From: Eucalyptus grandis
Taxonomy: Eukaryota; Streptophyta; Magnoliopsida; Myrtales; Myrtaceae
Assembly (NCBI RefSeq): GCF_016545825.1
Contig: NC_052616.1
Span: forward strand, 33,656,192 to 33,720,191
Direction: 5' to 3'
DNA: 64,000 nucleotides
In this document: positions 24,543 to 35,567 of the stretch, piece by piece
How positions within the stretch are numbered: the stretch's first letter is position 1
Layout of the letters: each line of letters opens with the position of its first letter
Position numbers and translations under genes: made by a program
Notes under the pieces: model-generated
Told to the model about the DNA's origin: nothing
Database searches by the model: none
Seen by the model: the letters and a program-made list of their open reading frames with translations, nothing else

Positions 24543-25858
24543 AGGTTGTATTTAGTCTTCTAGATTTCTAACTAGGATAGAGCTAAGCAAGATATGATAT
24601 GAAATCTATAAATTTTGCTATATCCTATCTATTATTTGGTGAATTATAATAATAAAGTCAAATATATTCACATTATATTATGCATATTATTTGGTATAAA
24701 TGGCATATCAATTTAAATGAACCTGTAAGATAAAACCCCAAGCCACCTAATGCATAAAGTGTACCGGTTTGAGGATTTTTATAATGAAAAATTAATGTTG
24801 ACTAAATTGATCATAGATATACTATTGAATTTTGATGGTATTAACTCAAAATTAAGAAACAACTTAACAATTCCTCTTATATTCCAAGAGACTCGTGGAG
24901 ACACCATTGGGTATTGCTTCACCAGAAGCAGGGCTGATTGTCGTCACTATCTTCTATCTTCCAACCACACCGTCATCATTGGCTGGTGATCATGTACGTA
25001 CGAGTGAGGGTGAGAAGGAGTCTAAAGATTATCACCGTGCTAGGTTTGCATAGATCACCCTTTCCACCGTCTCTTGTCGCATATGTCGTATGTCCTTCAC
25101 ATCAAGCTTGAACTTTCATGCATGACTCATAAGCGGGCTTTCACCTGCTCGTCTGCGAAGAATGGCCAGCACACCATCAGCTTCCTAGCGACCACACTCC
25201 CGACCGCCGAGTTTCACCTACAGCGCATCAAGAAGCCAACAACCACACCATGGTGCAACCTCCTCCTATGGGCCCACCCCACAATGCAACGGGCCCTGTG
25301 CTGTCGTGTCCTCGGCTCCTCCAGGTTGGAGGACACTTTTTCGGTGATGGAGTCCAGCCGCATGACCTACAAGAAGTTCTTCTTGCTGTCTACAAGGGCC
25401 ATACTAGAGTTCCGTGAATTCGTGTCTATCGAGAGTCATCGACTCTTTGTCGATTGAAAGCTGGTCATACTCCCAAAGTCGACTTCCCAAAGACGTGGTC
25501 AGGAGGGCTCAACCCCTAGGATGAGCTAGTTGAGATGGAATTTTCGAAGATTTTCAAATGAGAAGGACATGCATTCTCCATCCCCATCTGGGATATAGCG
25601 TAGTTGGTAGAGCTCCACTCTTGCAATTAGGTGTTGTGATTTTCAATCCTATCTTAAGTTGTAGATTTCAAAAAATCCCAAAGATTTCAAATCCTATCTT
25701 AAATTGTGGATTTTCAAAAAAAATTCAAAAGATTTCAAATCCTATCTTAAATTGCACCACATATGTGATATTTTTACAATCACGAGATATTTAAAGATTT
25801 CAAATTTCCCATTATTCTATTCTATTTTCAATTGAAATTTGGATGACCAAATGCAGCA
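24543..25858. mobile_element. PIF/Harbinger-like non-autonomous element with TTA target duplication
   Basis: The left end reads aggttgtatttagtc and the reverse complement of the right end reads tgctgcatttggtc, and TTA flanks both sides (24540-24542, 25859-25861). A 3-bp TTA duplication with such ends is characteristic of PIF/Harbinger elements. No transposase is visible. The interior (about 24880-25540) is more G/C-rich than its surroundings and looks like captured host DNA. One open frame at 25074-25457 has no recognisable family. Positions about 25565-25640 are plastid-derived. Direct repeats of 'caaatcctatcttaaattg' occur near the right end. Confidence 0.5.
25565..25640 (+). other. Plastid-derived fragment: 5' exon of chloroplast trnA-UGC
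   Basis: The phrase gggatatagc.tagttggtagagctcc.ctcttgcaatt is the 5' half of the chloroplast alanine tRNA gene (anticodon loop TTGCAA), which in plastid DNA is interrupted by an intron at about this point. The preceding 'catgcattctcca' also resembles the plastid spacer upstream of that gene. Only the 5' exon is present and there is no 3' half, so no functional tRNA is encoded. It is a nuclear insertion of plastid DNA lying within a transposon-like unit. Confidence 0.65.
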
Positions 25859-25861
25859 TTA

Positions 25862-26914
25862 AAAAAAAAAAAATCTTCTTACCAGTGGATAGTCTATAGG
25901 TGTTGTGGTACAATAACGGCTCATCACTACTTCCTTGTTAACCCATCTTTTTCTGCCTTCGTCTTGTTTTGATAAAGATCTACTATATTCGAAGTGTCAT
26001 TTTTGTTTACTAAAATATTGCGTAGGAAAAGAGCAGACGCTTTGCACAAGGGAAGAAATTTAAGAAAAATAAATAGATATGTCAGGAAAATTGACGAAGT
26101 TTCGTCTGTTTAGGAAAATAAAACCCGAACCATTTTGCAAGGTAAGAAGGATTTAACTCATCAAACACATGATGAACGTCTGAATTTAATTTTTTTCGGT
26201 CGGTGCCTGAATTTAAATTTAAAAATTATTATTTACATAAGAAATTATGGTTCCACTATTAAAAGTCAATTTACTTTCAAATTACAATTTCATAAATAAT
26301 TTAGCATGGCGTGGCTATCACTCACAATAAATAACACGTATGGGTCCTTTTATGGATTCTGTCCGTAAAAACTTTGAAAAAGGAAACTATCTTTTAGATT
26401 AGGCGTGTGCTGTAGAAAGATTTAAATATCAAAACATCAAAACTAGTGGAGCTGTATCTGCCGATAAAAGTATTCATTCAAGAAATTTAAAAGAAGCAAT
26501 AAATGAAGCAAAAATTCCATGGTCCTGAAACTTGACATGGCAAAAGCTGATGAATCTTAAAGAGAAGATACACCAGTTGATTGCCCAACTAGCAGAAGCA
26601 AGTCGGAACTGGAGCGAAAGAAGAATAAGCATCTAAAAGGAAATAGAACCCCCAAAAGTTGTCTTTCCTCACATAAGGAAGGACCTGCCCGTGTTTTGAG
26701 GAACAAATTGATCAAAAAAGTTGAACACCAAGCAAATTGATCATTGGATTTGACGAAGAAAATTGCGAATTGGCAAGAGCTGCCACAAGAGATCCTAAAC
26801 TCATCGGTTGTCGACTAGCCATAGAAGACTTTTTACCTTTCGGGAGGGGGTGCACCTCTGGCAGTCCGCTGCACGTCGAAAGCCTACTACCACCAGAGAG
26901 GAGTACTGATATGA
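25862..26914. other. Intergenic DNA, no gene recognised
   Basis: No coding family is visible. The short open frame at 26737-26934 lacks recognisable features. Around 26835-26900 there is a G/C-rich piece with imperfect self-complementarity. Confidence 0.4.
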
Positions 26915-27859
26915 GGGAGTGCCAAAAGCCCTAACCCTTATTTTTGTGTCGATGAACCTAAAACTTTTTTTTGTGTTGATTTAGTCCTAAACTTTTTTAC
27001 ATTGTACCAATTCAGTCATTTCCGACCAATTTTGGCCTTATTTTGTTGACTGGATGCCGACCGGCCGACGTGTGGCATGACTAGCTAACATGGACAACTT
27101 TAATAATATTTTAATATTTTTGAATTTTTCTTTTTTTCTTTTCTTTTTCTTCCCTCTCGCTTCCTCCGCCCAGTCACGACTCGGCGATCGGGCGAGGCTC
27201 GCAGATCCTGGCGTGAGGGCGAGCCTCGCCCGCCTGCGAGGCCGCCCTTGGGGCTTGGGCAAGGCTCCCCACCGGATCCTGGCGAGAGTCAAGCCTCGAC
27301 GACGTATCACCACCAAGGGGGAACCCGGGTGAAAACTGAGTCGGAGCCGTGTAACCGAGAACACCCTTGAGCTCCTGTGAACCCTAGAGATGACGCATTT
27401 ATGAGCGAGGGAGGAAATTTTTAGGTGAGATTGGGATCGGGGAACGGAGCAAGGAAAAAGCCGGCCTCATGCCGAGCTGGCGAGGCTTGCCCGCTAGCTC
27501 TTGAGTCGCTGCCTAGTGCAAGCCGCCCGCGTCCACTAGCGAGGTGGCCGACAAGGTGGAGGTCGACCCCACCGGCTGTCGCCTTGGCCGGTTGCCGAGG
27601 TCCGGCAACTAGCTGGAGGAAAAGAGGGAAGAAAATAAAAATAAAAAATAAAAAAAAAAATTCAAAAAATATTAAAATATTATTAAAATTATCCACGCCA
27701 AACGAAGTAAGCCCAAATCAACAAGATCCGATCAAAATTGGCTAGAAATGACTGAATTGACACAATGTAAAAAGGCCGGATTAAATCGGCACCAAAAAAA
27801 GATTTAGAACTAAATTGGCACAAAGACAAAATGTTTAGAACTTTTTTGGCACTTTTCCC
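26915..27859. mobile_element. Foldback (Mutator-like) element with long terminal inverted repeats
   Basis: The left end starts gggagtgccaaaag and the reverse complement of the right end starts gggaaaagtgccaaaa. Complementarity continues inward for roughly 180 bases (for example 'caattcagtcatttc.gaccaattttg' against its inverted partner, and the two 'taataatattttaatattttt' stretches). The 560-base core is GC-rich and itself partly palindromic, giving mirror-image ORFs on both strands that are not genes. Related ends occur at 5093-5225 and 33270-33390. A clean 9-bp target duplication was not found. Confidence 0.65.
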
Positions 27860-28540
27860 ATTAGAGGTGGTGGAAGGCCCTATGAATCATGGCTTATAGT
27901 TGCGCAATATAGTTGAGTTCCCTCCAGCCCCACGGGGGAGAATTTACCCAGGGCGGGTTGTCAGGATCTCCTGCCGAGACCTTGTCTGGGAACTAGGATG
28001 GATGCTCGTGTCAGATGGGAGCAATGAGTACCATATCTTCAATCCACCTTCAAGCGTTAGCATCCGACCTAGAGAAAAATAGACCACCCAAATGGGACCA
28101 AACTGGCTAGTTGTCGGTTTTCGGAAATGCTTGTCTGGTTCCCAAATTCCTTGTCCCCTTCCCGATTCCAAAGGAAAACTAGAGCTACTGTGTATTTTTG
28201 TTCTTAAAAAAACAAAAGTGAACAGATTTTTTTCTTCATAACGTATAACATTAAGTAGTGGGAAAAAAAGAAAGTGACCGATTCCACTGAACTGACTGGA
28301 CCGGTGGTCAAGTTCAGTTCCGGATTTCACCTTGGAACCACACCGAACTGGAACTGCATCAGGAACTGGTCACCCGTAATTGAGCGCCCCGCTTTGGAGA
28401 AGCTTCACCACGAGTCACACCTCACCGTGGAAGTGGACGGGCTGGAGAGGCTCCAGTGCGGTCCCCATGTGATCAGGATGATGGCATTGTCCTCAAGCCC
28501 TTGTATGTCCAGGAGCTCACGGTCATGATCTCTTATACCA
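27860..28540. other. Intergenic DNA with repeat-like pieces
   Basis: No gene is supported. Positions about 28270-28380 have repeated 'actgaactg/accgaactgg' wording like some retroelement or MITE ends. A short G/C-richer piece (about 28380-28540) could be a gene fragment, but I cannot name a family. Confidence 0.35.
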
Positions 28541-28639
28541 AATCACCAGGTTTTGCCACTCCCAGATCAGGAGAAGATGCGTGGACGGTAGTGAGTTGGG
28601 ACAAATCGGCGTCGGTTCATCGTCCTTCGACTGATTTAT

Positions 28640-29045
28640 TGCGATGGGCTATTTGTGGCCTTGGATGCGCATGGTCAAATAATGACTCTTAAGGAGCGAA
28701 AGCATCGCATGGAATTGCAACTAGTTCTACGGCTGAATTATGTTGAAGGACTTGGCAGCTTGGACGTTATGGGGTGAAGAGCATGGATCTGTGAAGAAGA
28801 TCCGAGTTTTCGAATTGATTTGGAGGAGGGAACTCAGAAGAGGTTAAGAGCTTGGGGAACGTGTTTGAAAGTTCAACGCGGAGTCTTGCCTTACCGAGAT
28901 CAAGCCATACCATGTCTATTTCATGGATTACAAAGATGAGAAGAAGAAGAGTCACAGCGTGGAGGACGAAAAAGTTAGTGACGCACTTTGATGCAACTAG
29001 CAGTCACATCTATAAAACCGAGTGGTTCCAACCTATTTCTTGAAT
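28640..29045 (+). pseudogene. Possible DUF295-type (F-box-associated) gene fragment
   Basis: Across shifting frames the stretch resembles the C-terminal beta-propeller of plant F-box/DUF295 (KIB-like) proteins: a LVLRLNYVEG-like piece (about 28715-28750), a KIRVFEL piece (about 28797), a KSLGN-like piece (about 28845) and a YHVYFMDYKDE-like piece (about 28905-28935) in the order expected. Frameshifts separate each piece, so it is at best a dead fragment. The match is by motif order and is weak. Confidence 0.35.
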
Positions 29046-29047
29046 TT

Positions 29048-30218
29048 AGGATCCATTCATTTCGCGAAAAATGGGCCATTTCCGGAAAATATTTTTCTAG
29101 AAGTCATTTTCCAGGAAAATGACAATATTTTATGGTGTTCGGCTAAAACTTGAAAATGTTAGAGTGAAAAGACATATATCGTTGGCCCAACATCTGAATC
29201 CCACTGTCAAACTGAATGACTGCCAGAAAGGTCATAATATGTCAAGTAGACACTCTTGAAACAGCAAAAAATTGCAGCAAATAAAAAAAAAAAAATGCCA
29301 GAAGTATGAAGTCCAGCACAGTTCCATCCATGAGAAACTGATTTTCTACAGCACATTCTATTAAACACTATGACAGAAGATTGTCTACATGCGCAAGCCC
29401 ATCAGAAAACCAAATAGAAACTTCATGAACCTGATTCACCAAGACTATCCCTTGTCCTTTATAAAGAGTATCACAAGCAGTGAAAGGTCTTGGATCATCT
29501 CACAAGCCTGCAACAGCAAACAGGATTCAATCCATGATTGATTGCTCCAACAGAATACGTCATTCCCAACATTTAATCAAAAAACAAGAAGAAAAAAGTC
29601 CACAAGAAAAATAGGAAGGCCGACATGAGCAAATGGGTCCAGCAGTGAAGAGGAAGCAGGGCACATCACGGAGATCAAGCACTGCTGGGCAAGGGGACGC
29701 TCCGCCGCTGCTAATTGTCAGTGTTGAAGGAGGAGGAGGACGAGATCAGAAACCCATGGCTTCGTGAGGGCGGAGATCCAGCACCCACCAAATGAGGGGA
29801 TGCTCTGCCGCTGATGGTCGATGTTGAAGGAGGAGGAAAACGAGATAAAAAAAACCCAGGGCTTCGTGAGGGCGGAGATCCAGCACCGCCGAATGAGGGG
29901 ATTCTCTGCTGTTGCTAATCGTCGGTGTTGAAGGAGGAGGAGGACGGGATCAGAAACCCTAGGTTTCGTGAGAAAGAGGGCAGAAATGGCGGCTATGGAG
30001 TAAATGAGTAAGGAAAGAAAGATTGCGCAAGAGCCCATGCGTAGGTCGGGAAAATGATTTCCTTTCGGAAAAGAGGAAATCATTTTCCACAATTTCATAA
30101 GGAGATTTTCCGCTGACGGAAAATATTTTCTTTGACCATTTTTTCCACCATCCGAATACCGAAAATTCCGGAAAATATTTTCCTGAAAGTTGTTTTCCGC
30201 TAAACGTAATGGACCCTT
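29048..30218. mobile_element. hAT-like non-autonomous element carrying a 102-bp tandem repeat
   Basis: The left end reads aggatccattcatttcgcga and the reverse complement of the right end reads aagggtccattacgtttagc, followed in both by ggaaaat-rich subterminal sequence (hAT-style ends). The interior has no transposase. Between about 29669 and 29975 three tandem units of 102 bases begin with cggagatc(c/a)agcac. The minus-strand open frame at 29718-30098 simply runs through these units. A clear 8-bp target duplication was not found. Confidence 0.5.
29669..29975. repeat. Three tandem units of 102 bp
   Basis: Units start at 29669, 29771 and 29873. Each contains a ccgctg-type phrase, 'gttgaaggaggagga' and 'ttcgtgag'. 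The period of 102 bases is a multiple of three, which keeps one frame open on the minus strand by chance. Confidence 0.75.
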
Positions 30219-30741
30219 AATATTTGAGTTTTTTTTTTTTTTTTTATATATATCTTCCTCAATATGAAGATTTTGATGTATAACCCAGGTCCAGTATTAA
30301 AAACTCAGCCATACATCAATCATTGGGAACTAACATGCAGCATGCCATTGACCTGCCCCAGTTCACATCCAGCCATACATCAATCATTATGCACCAGATC
30401 CGTTCGATTACATTTACAATGATATTCTTCTCATGAAATGATTCTGTATAGAAAAAACTTCTCAAAGTTAAGGTATAGGTATATACAGCCTGCAATAAAC
30501 AGAATATAAGGCCTAAATTTATATGAGGGAAATTCCAGTCTCATTAGTGAGACCATAAATAGGAAGCCCAAACAAAATGATTTTACTCACCTGAAGGCAC
30601 TGACCAGCAAATAATTATTTGAGTAGATTCCGATTCTGCAAAGCATTTCCACGAGCATTTCGTAACACACTCCATACAGACCACCCTAATCAAAAATCAT
30701 TTTGAAATCTAACTCGGCTTTGATTTGAATCACATGATCCT

Positions 30742-30841
30742 NNNNNNNNNNNNNNNNNNNNNNNNNNNNNNNNNNNNNNNNNNNNNNNNNNNNNNNNNNN
30801 NNNNNNNNNNNNNNNNNNNNNNNNNNNNNNNNNNNNNNNNN
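30742..30841. other. Assembly gap (100 N)
   Basis: Exactly 100 consecutive N bases, the usual placeholder for a gap of unknown size. It cuts the Mutator-like transposase relic just before its catalytic region. Confidence 0.99.
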
Positions 30842-32212
30842 CTACAACCAGCTAAAAAACCTCGTCGCATGCATCAAAGCACACATAGAACTTATCGAAC
30901 TTGGTCCCATGATCAGGAAGTGGTCTCTCAATCACCTCTACATACACTCTACTTGTAGGGTTTTGCAGCCTACACTCCCAAGCATACTCCCACACCTGCC
31001 CATATTCCTTAGCATATTGACCAATAAGTACCTTTATCACATTTTGCTTTGCTCTTTTGCACTGATTCCTAGATACATTGATGCCTACACGCTCCTTCAC
31101 CATCCTAAAGTTAGCAAGTTTCAAGTTGGGCATCACCTTGATCGGATCGAAGAAGTGCTTCGACAACCATGAACTTGTTACCCTTTGTTTTGAAAATTAA
31201 TGGAACAAGTGTGTTCCTCTTGGTAGGCTCTAATGAAAAGACCCACTCTTCTTAACAAACGCACCGTAAATCTTCCATGGACAGTTTTGCTGCGAACACC
31301 TAGCTCTTACAAATTTCTTGGTATTTCTAATGAAATCAATATTTCTTTGTGCAGCAATGGAAGAACTCGGTATAGCTTCCCTAAATTGTATCGCATCATG
31401 GAATTTCATACCCTACTTGACAAAGTAGGAGATGCAACAGATGGATCATAGGAAGGAAACTTACTTTTCCTTCTACGCACGGCTCGTTGATCTTCTTCAA
31501 CTTCGTCTACAGGAAGTTGCGGTGTGATGCTTTCTTCATAATGTCTGTCTCAGGACTGGCCAGCAACACCAACATCTCGCAGGGCCTTCGTCTGTTGGAT
31601 GAACAGCTACATGCAAAGTTGCAAATCTATCGACAAAAAGTCCCTTTGTTTTTTCCTTGGATTTGTGTAAGCTCCTCATCGTTGGCGTCACTTAAGATTA
31701 ACAAATTTTCAGCTTCGCAGCCAACCCTTCATCGTCATCGTCACCCTCACTGGATTCAGCTACTTCCCAATCTAATTCGGTGATGGTGACATCACCCATG
31801 TCACTGTCGCTCCAGTGAACAGCATCTGCGCCCTCTCCTCCCCATCCTGTCCATCATGACCTACTTCATCTCCTCCTTCTCCTACTTCGGTGGTATCTCG
31901 TGTCATCATGTTCGTCCTCACTATTGTTTTCAACAAACACTTTCGCCTCTTCGCCATGAAGATAATGATATAAGACATCCTAAAACCATTATCATCTTCC
32001 AAAACTCTCAAACCATCTCTCAAGCCTTTCCCAGGAACACAGTACAGTAACTTTTGTACTCTACAAGGCAAAAATGTCACTATATCCCTAACAAATCCAA
32101 TATAAGATGCATTCTTTATATCTACAAAGATAGTACCCCCATTCCCCCCTCATACTCCCACTCATCCTCCCCAATCACAAAATCTCCACCGTAGTAAACG
32201 ATGATAAGCAAC
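30842..32212 (-). pseudogene. Mutator-like (MULE) transposase gene, broken and truncated by the gap
   Basis: Read on the minus strand from about 32212, the order matches plant MuDR-type transposases. An N-terminal acidic piece (YEGG about 32145) comes first, then a CVPGKGLRDGLRVLEDDN piece (about 32030), which is the PB1-like N-terminal region. Next is the FREAI...VRARC...CPWKIY piece (about 31405-31265) of the MuDR N-terminal zinc-binding-like module. Last is NVSRNQCKRAK with FYVCFDAC (31100-30865), which lies directly upstream of the DDE catalytic domain. Frameshifts and stops separate the pieces. The catalytic aspartates would lie beyond the gap. The encoded protein would cut and paste Mutator-family DNA, but this copy cannot. 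Confidence 0.7.
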
Positions 32213-33269
32213 ATAGTCTTTATGCGCCATTTTCGCAACAAAAGAGGACAAATATACGATGCCTATTTTGGACCACATTCACAAAGAAGCAGAGATTGCA
32301 AGTGGAGGTCCCCACACTCTTTATTAAAGAAAAAAAAGAAAAAGAAGAAGAGAGAGGAAGATGCGGTCGTCGACAGGCTGCACTTGAAAACAACGAGGCC
32401 TCGGGACAAGGACAAATAAAAATTAAGATGGGACCCGACAATTTGCTTTGATTATGCCGTCGCATTTCTTTAAAATATGGAGAGATTCCTCGGCATGGGT
32501 CCTCAACAATGCAATTTATTAAACAAATATCCGAAGTCCCCATCCCCACAACCTTCGATTCTCACATGTGCAAGTCAATACTCGAACCCTAACAATCACC
32601 AATCATCGCACATTTCACATCCGACCCACTACAAATTACTTTCGCACATCACAATTCAACACCCTGAATGAATCACACATCACAGTGGATGAGGGCGACG
32701 TCGAGCCCTACACCGAGCCCTAATTTCCCCCTCGAGCCCTACACCGAGCCTATATTTCAATGCCGCTCCTAAACTGTCAATTTGAACCCCCAATAGGATT
32801 GTAGCACTACATCTCGGCCATTAAATCTCACATCAAGCCTGACCTTCCCAGCCGACCCCCAAATTTGAAGTCCAGAGCCCTAATAAACGAGTCGGAGCCC
32901 TAATTTCACCACGGGGGAGAGGAAGAAGAGAAAAACCTGAGCAAATCGACGACGGCGAGCGATGACGGCGCTCGGCAGCGGCGACCGACGACGCCGACCG
33001 ACGATGGCGACCGACAAAGCGGCGACGGCGGCGAGCGATCACCCGCGAACGGCGAGCTGTGAACGGCGATGGATGGATGGAGAGGACGTCGGACCTCATG
33101 TGAACCGACAAAATGTTAAATTCCAAATAAACGAACGACGTCGTTTTGTTTGGCCAAGTGCACGAGTGGATGGGGCGGCGTCGTTTTCCTCCTCCACGTC
33201 CGCTTTTTAAAAAAAAAAAAAATTGCCACATCGATTAAACTTGTCGGAAAATGCCACGTCTGCATTTTG
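32213..33269. other. Probable 5' region of the Mutator-like element
   Basis: No gene is supported. The stretch goes from AT-rich to G/C-rich with repeated cgacg/gcgac wording (about 32940-33070) and two 'cgtcgtttt' phrases (about 33138 and 33178). Its position between the MULE relic and the terminal-type repeats at 33270-33390 suggests it is part of the same element, which is an inference. Confidence 0.35.
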
Positions 33270-33390
33270 GCCGGTTTTTCGCCGGATTGGCACTTAAGTG
33301 TCCCATTTTACTCCGATGATGGCACTTAAGTGTACCATTTTTAAAGTTATGGCACTTAAGTGTCGTGCCAAGTTATGGCACTCCAGGTGT
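33270..33390. repeat. Terminal-type tandem array with GGCACTTAAGTGT motif
   Basis: The 13-mer ggcacttaagtgt occurs three times (about 33290, 33334, 33353), with a partial form 'tggcactcc' at the end. The outward text gagtgccat on the minus strand resembles the ends of the foldback element at 26915-27859. The simplest reading is one terminal inverted repeat of the Mutator-like element, inserted into the LTR fragment that begins at about 33390. Confidence 0.5.
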
Positions 33391-34075
33391 CCCGACCTCC
33401 AATTTGGCCGATCCGAATTTCCACTAATTTTCGCAACGTCCGAAACGGTTTTCCGTAAAAATCTCGGAATCTCTGAAAAATATTCTGAGGGTGAGTCGAT
33501 GTTCCTAAAATAGATTGTGACACCACAGAACTTTCAATTTTTGAAATCAGGTTCAAATTCACGGTTAATTTCAGTTCGGCGCGTTTTTAGCGTGACCTAA
33601 TCTACCGGGTCACTTTTAGGAATTTTTGGTGTAATTGACCTGTGATCGATTTTTCTCGAGTCACAATGTACATTTTCAACACATTGGCGACTCTCGATTG
33701 TCGTGAAAATCCCAAGGTTTCAATTATGGGCATCGGGTACCAAAACGATAGAAAAATCGGTCTAGTGCCGATCGACGAGTATTTTGCAATCCGGTAGAAT
33801 CACCCACACTCTAATTACATATCTCAGTTAAATTGACCTATCTCTAGTCTCTGATTGATTTCGACAGTGCCGTAATGATCTCGGCAGATGGACACGGTCA
33901 AGCAGTCGATTTCTGATCGAATTCTCAAGTCGATTACACTTAGGTTCCTTAATGACTTCCCCAGATAGTCTAGTTATCTCGTAAGTGACCAACTCAGAAA
34001 ATAGCACTATAAACGCGTCGACAAAAAGCCCGATTTATTTAATCGAAAACAAATTTAAAAATTTAGGCTATCACA
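33390..34075 (-). mobile_element. 5' fragment of the long LTR family (minus strand)
   Basis: On the minus strand it begins TGTGATAGCC at 34075 and matches the first 650 bases of the LTRs at 16945-17600 and 22768-22150. Shared phrases include 'attagagtgtgggtgattc' and 'ttcacgacaatcgagagtc'. The homology ends near 33390, where the ggcacttaagtgt array starts, so a later insertion or deletion removed the remainder. Confidence 0.65.
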
Positions 34076-34077
34076 AA

Positions 34078-34690
34078 GTTAGCGCTGTCCACCAGTTGGG
34101 GTGCAAAAGCAAGGAGGAGTTCAAAGAAAGGACAGTTTGAGGTAACTTGAGAAGACTGCTAATCCTAATAAAGTAGAAAAAAGGCTGCTCTATTGATATA
34201 CATTAACACCATGGAATAAGAGTGAACTAACTAAGAGAGAATATAATGAAAAGCCTGTGATCCGGTATCAAGATTGAAGACACTTAGAGTTAACAAAGTA
34301 AATTAGACAATTAGCAGGAGAAAAAGACAAGGGTGGTAAATCTTGATAATTTTCAAAAATACATGCCTTTGAATTCGAGAACTCGCTTCTCCAACGATCT
34401 AAAGGAGATGTCGAGAGCAGTCAAGCATTTGCTAATCGCAACTCCCCGCCCAACTCATTTATTTGACAAAAGATAAACCAAAGCGGCAGGTCGGCATTGC
34501 CATTTTATTATGCATTATAGAGCTAAAGTTCGTGTTAATTGTATTCTCGCATATGCTTCCTCTTTGCTTTGAGTTGCTTAAGCTGATCCTATTCTTTGCC
34601 CACCTTATAAGCAAAGAGGCATAAAGGAGTCGCGTGCCAGAAGATTCAGTTAGTCCTTTTGTAGCTAGCTTGGTTAATTATGCATAGGCT
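34078..34690 (+). repeat. Spacer repeat S, leftmost copy of the ankyrin-locus flank
   Basis: Matches 43556-44130, and in part 48470-48735 and 58545-58692. Shared phrases include 'gaaaggacagtttg', 'actgctaatcctaat' and 'ttgatatacattaacacca'. In the units to the right this spacer lies 5' of an ankyrin gene, so this copy may mark a further, lost unit of the tandem array. It is non-coding. Confidence 0.6.
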
Positions 34691-35536
34691 AATCTTTTTG
34701 TAATTTAATTAAATCAAAATTTTAAGTAAGAATACGAAGTTATGACATTTTCTTAAAAGATGGCTCAAAATATAAATTATTTTAAATAAGATTATGAAGC
34801 GGCCAACTTAATCTCAAATAAAGCCTCGAGCTCACCGACTAGTCATATATTTGCTTGTGGCAAGCACGTGACTAATGTAGCAATTGATATAATAATTAGA
34901 AGGCGGAAACGCTAACAAGTTACTCAACTCATACTCTAATCACGAAAAAGAAGGAGACAAGTAGGAGAAACTCTCAAATGAAATTGAACTTCTATTCTAC
35001 ACATTTTTCATATTCTTTTCTCTTTTTTATCTTATAAAATGATGACAAGACTTACTTATATAAAGATTGTTTAAATAGCTCACAAATATATCTAGCATTT
35101 CAAGCAAAAATAATTTCCATCAAATCGTTTCACATATAGACATTAGGAGTATTTGCACTACTAGGGCCAACTATTAAAAAAAAATTTAAAAAAAGAAAAA
35201 AATATTGAATCGAATAGGGCCGGGCCATGGCTGGGCCCGCCCGGCCCTCTTTTTGTCCTTATTTCCCCGGATCGGGCTGGCCAACTTTCTCTCTTCCCCA
35301 GCGCGGCCCCCTTTTCTTTTTTTTCCTCTCCTCTTTTATTTCCGCCTGGATCCCGGCCCAGTCCCAGCCTCTTTCTCTTTCTCCCCTCGCGAAGCCAGCC
35401 CATTTCCTCCCCAGCCTAGCCCGCGCACCAGCTCTCCTCTTCCTGTTTTCTCTCTGCGTGCTTGGCCTCTTCCTCCACGACAAAACAGAGGCGCGCGACG
35501 CGCGGCGAGGACGATCGGCAGGCTGGCAACACAGCT

Positions 35537-35567
<31 letters not shown>

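Noticed and set aside
25588..25650. Functional tRNA gene
   Set aside because: Only the 5' half of plastid trnA is present, with no T-arm or 3' acceptor strand.
30725..30958. ORF spanning the N run
   Set aside because: Reads through 100 unknown bases and overlaps the transposase on the opposite strand.
33270..33390. CRISPR-like repeats (ggcacttaagtgt)
   Set aside because: Short, unevenly spaced, in a plant nuclear context, and consistent with a transposon terminus.
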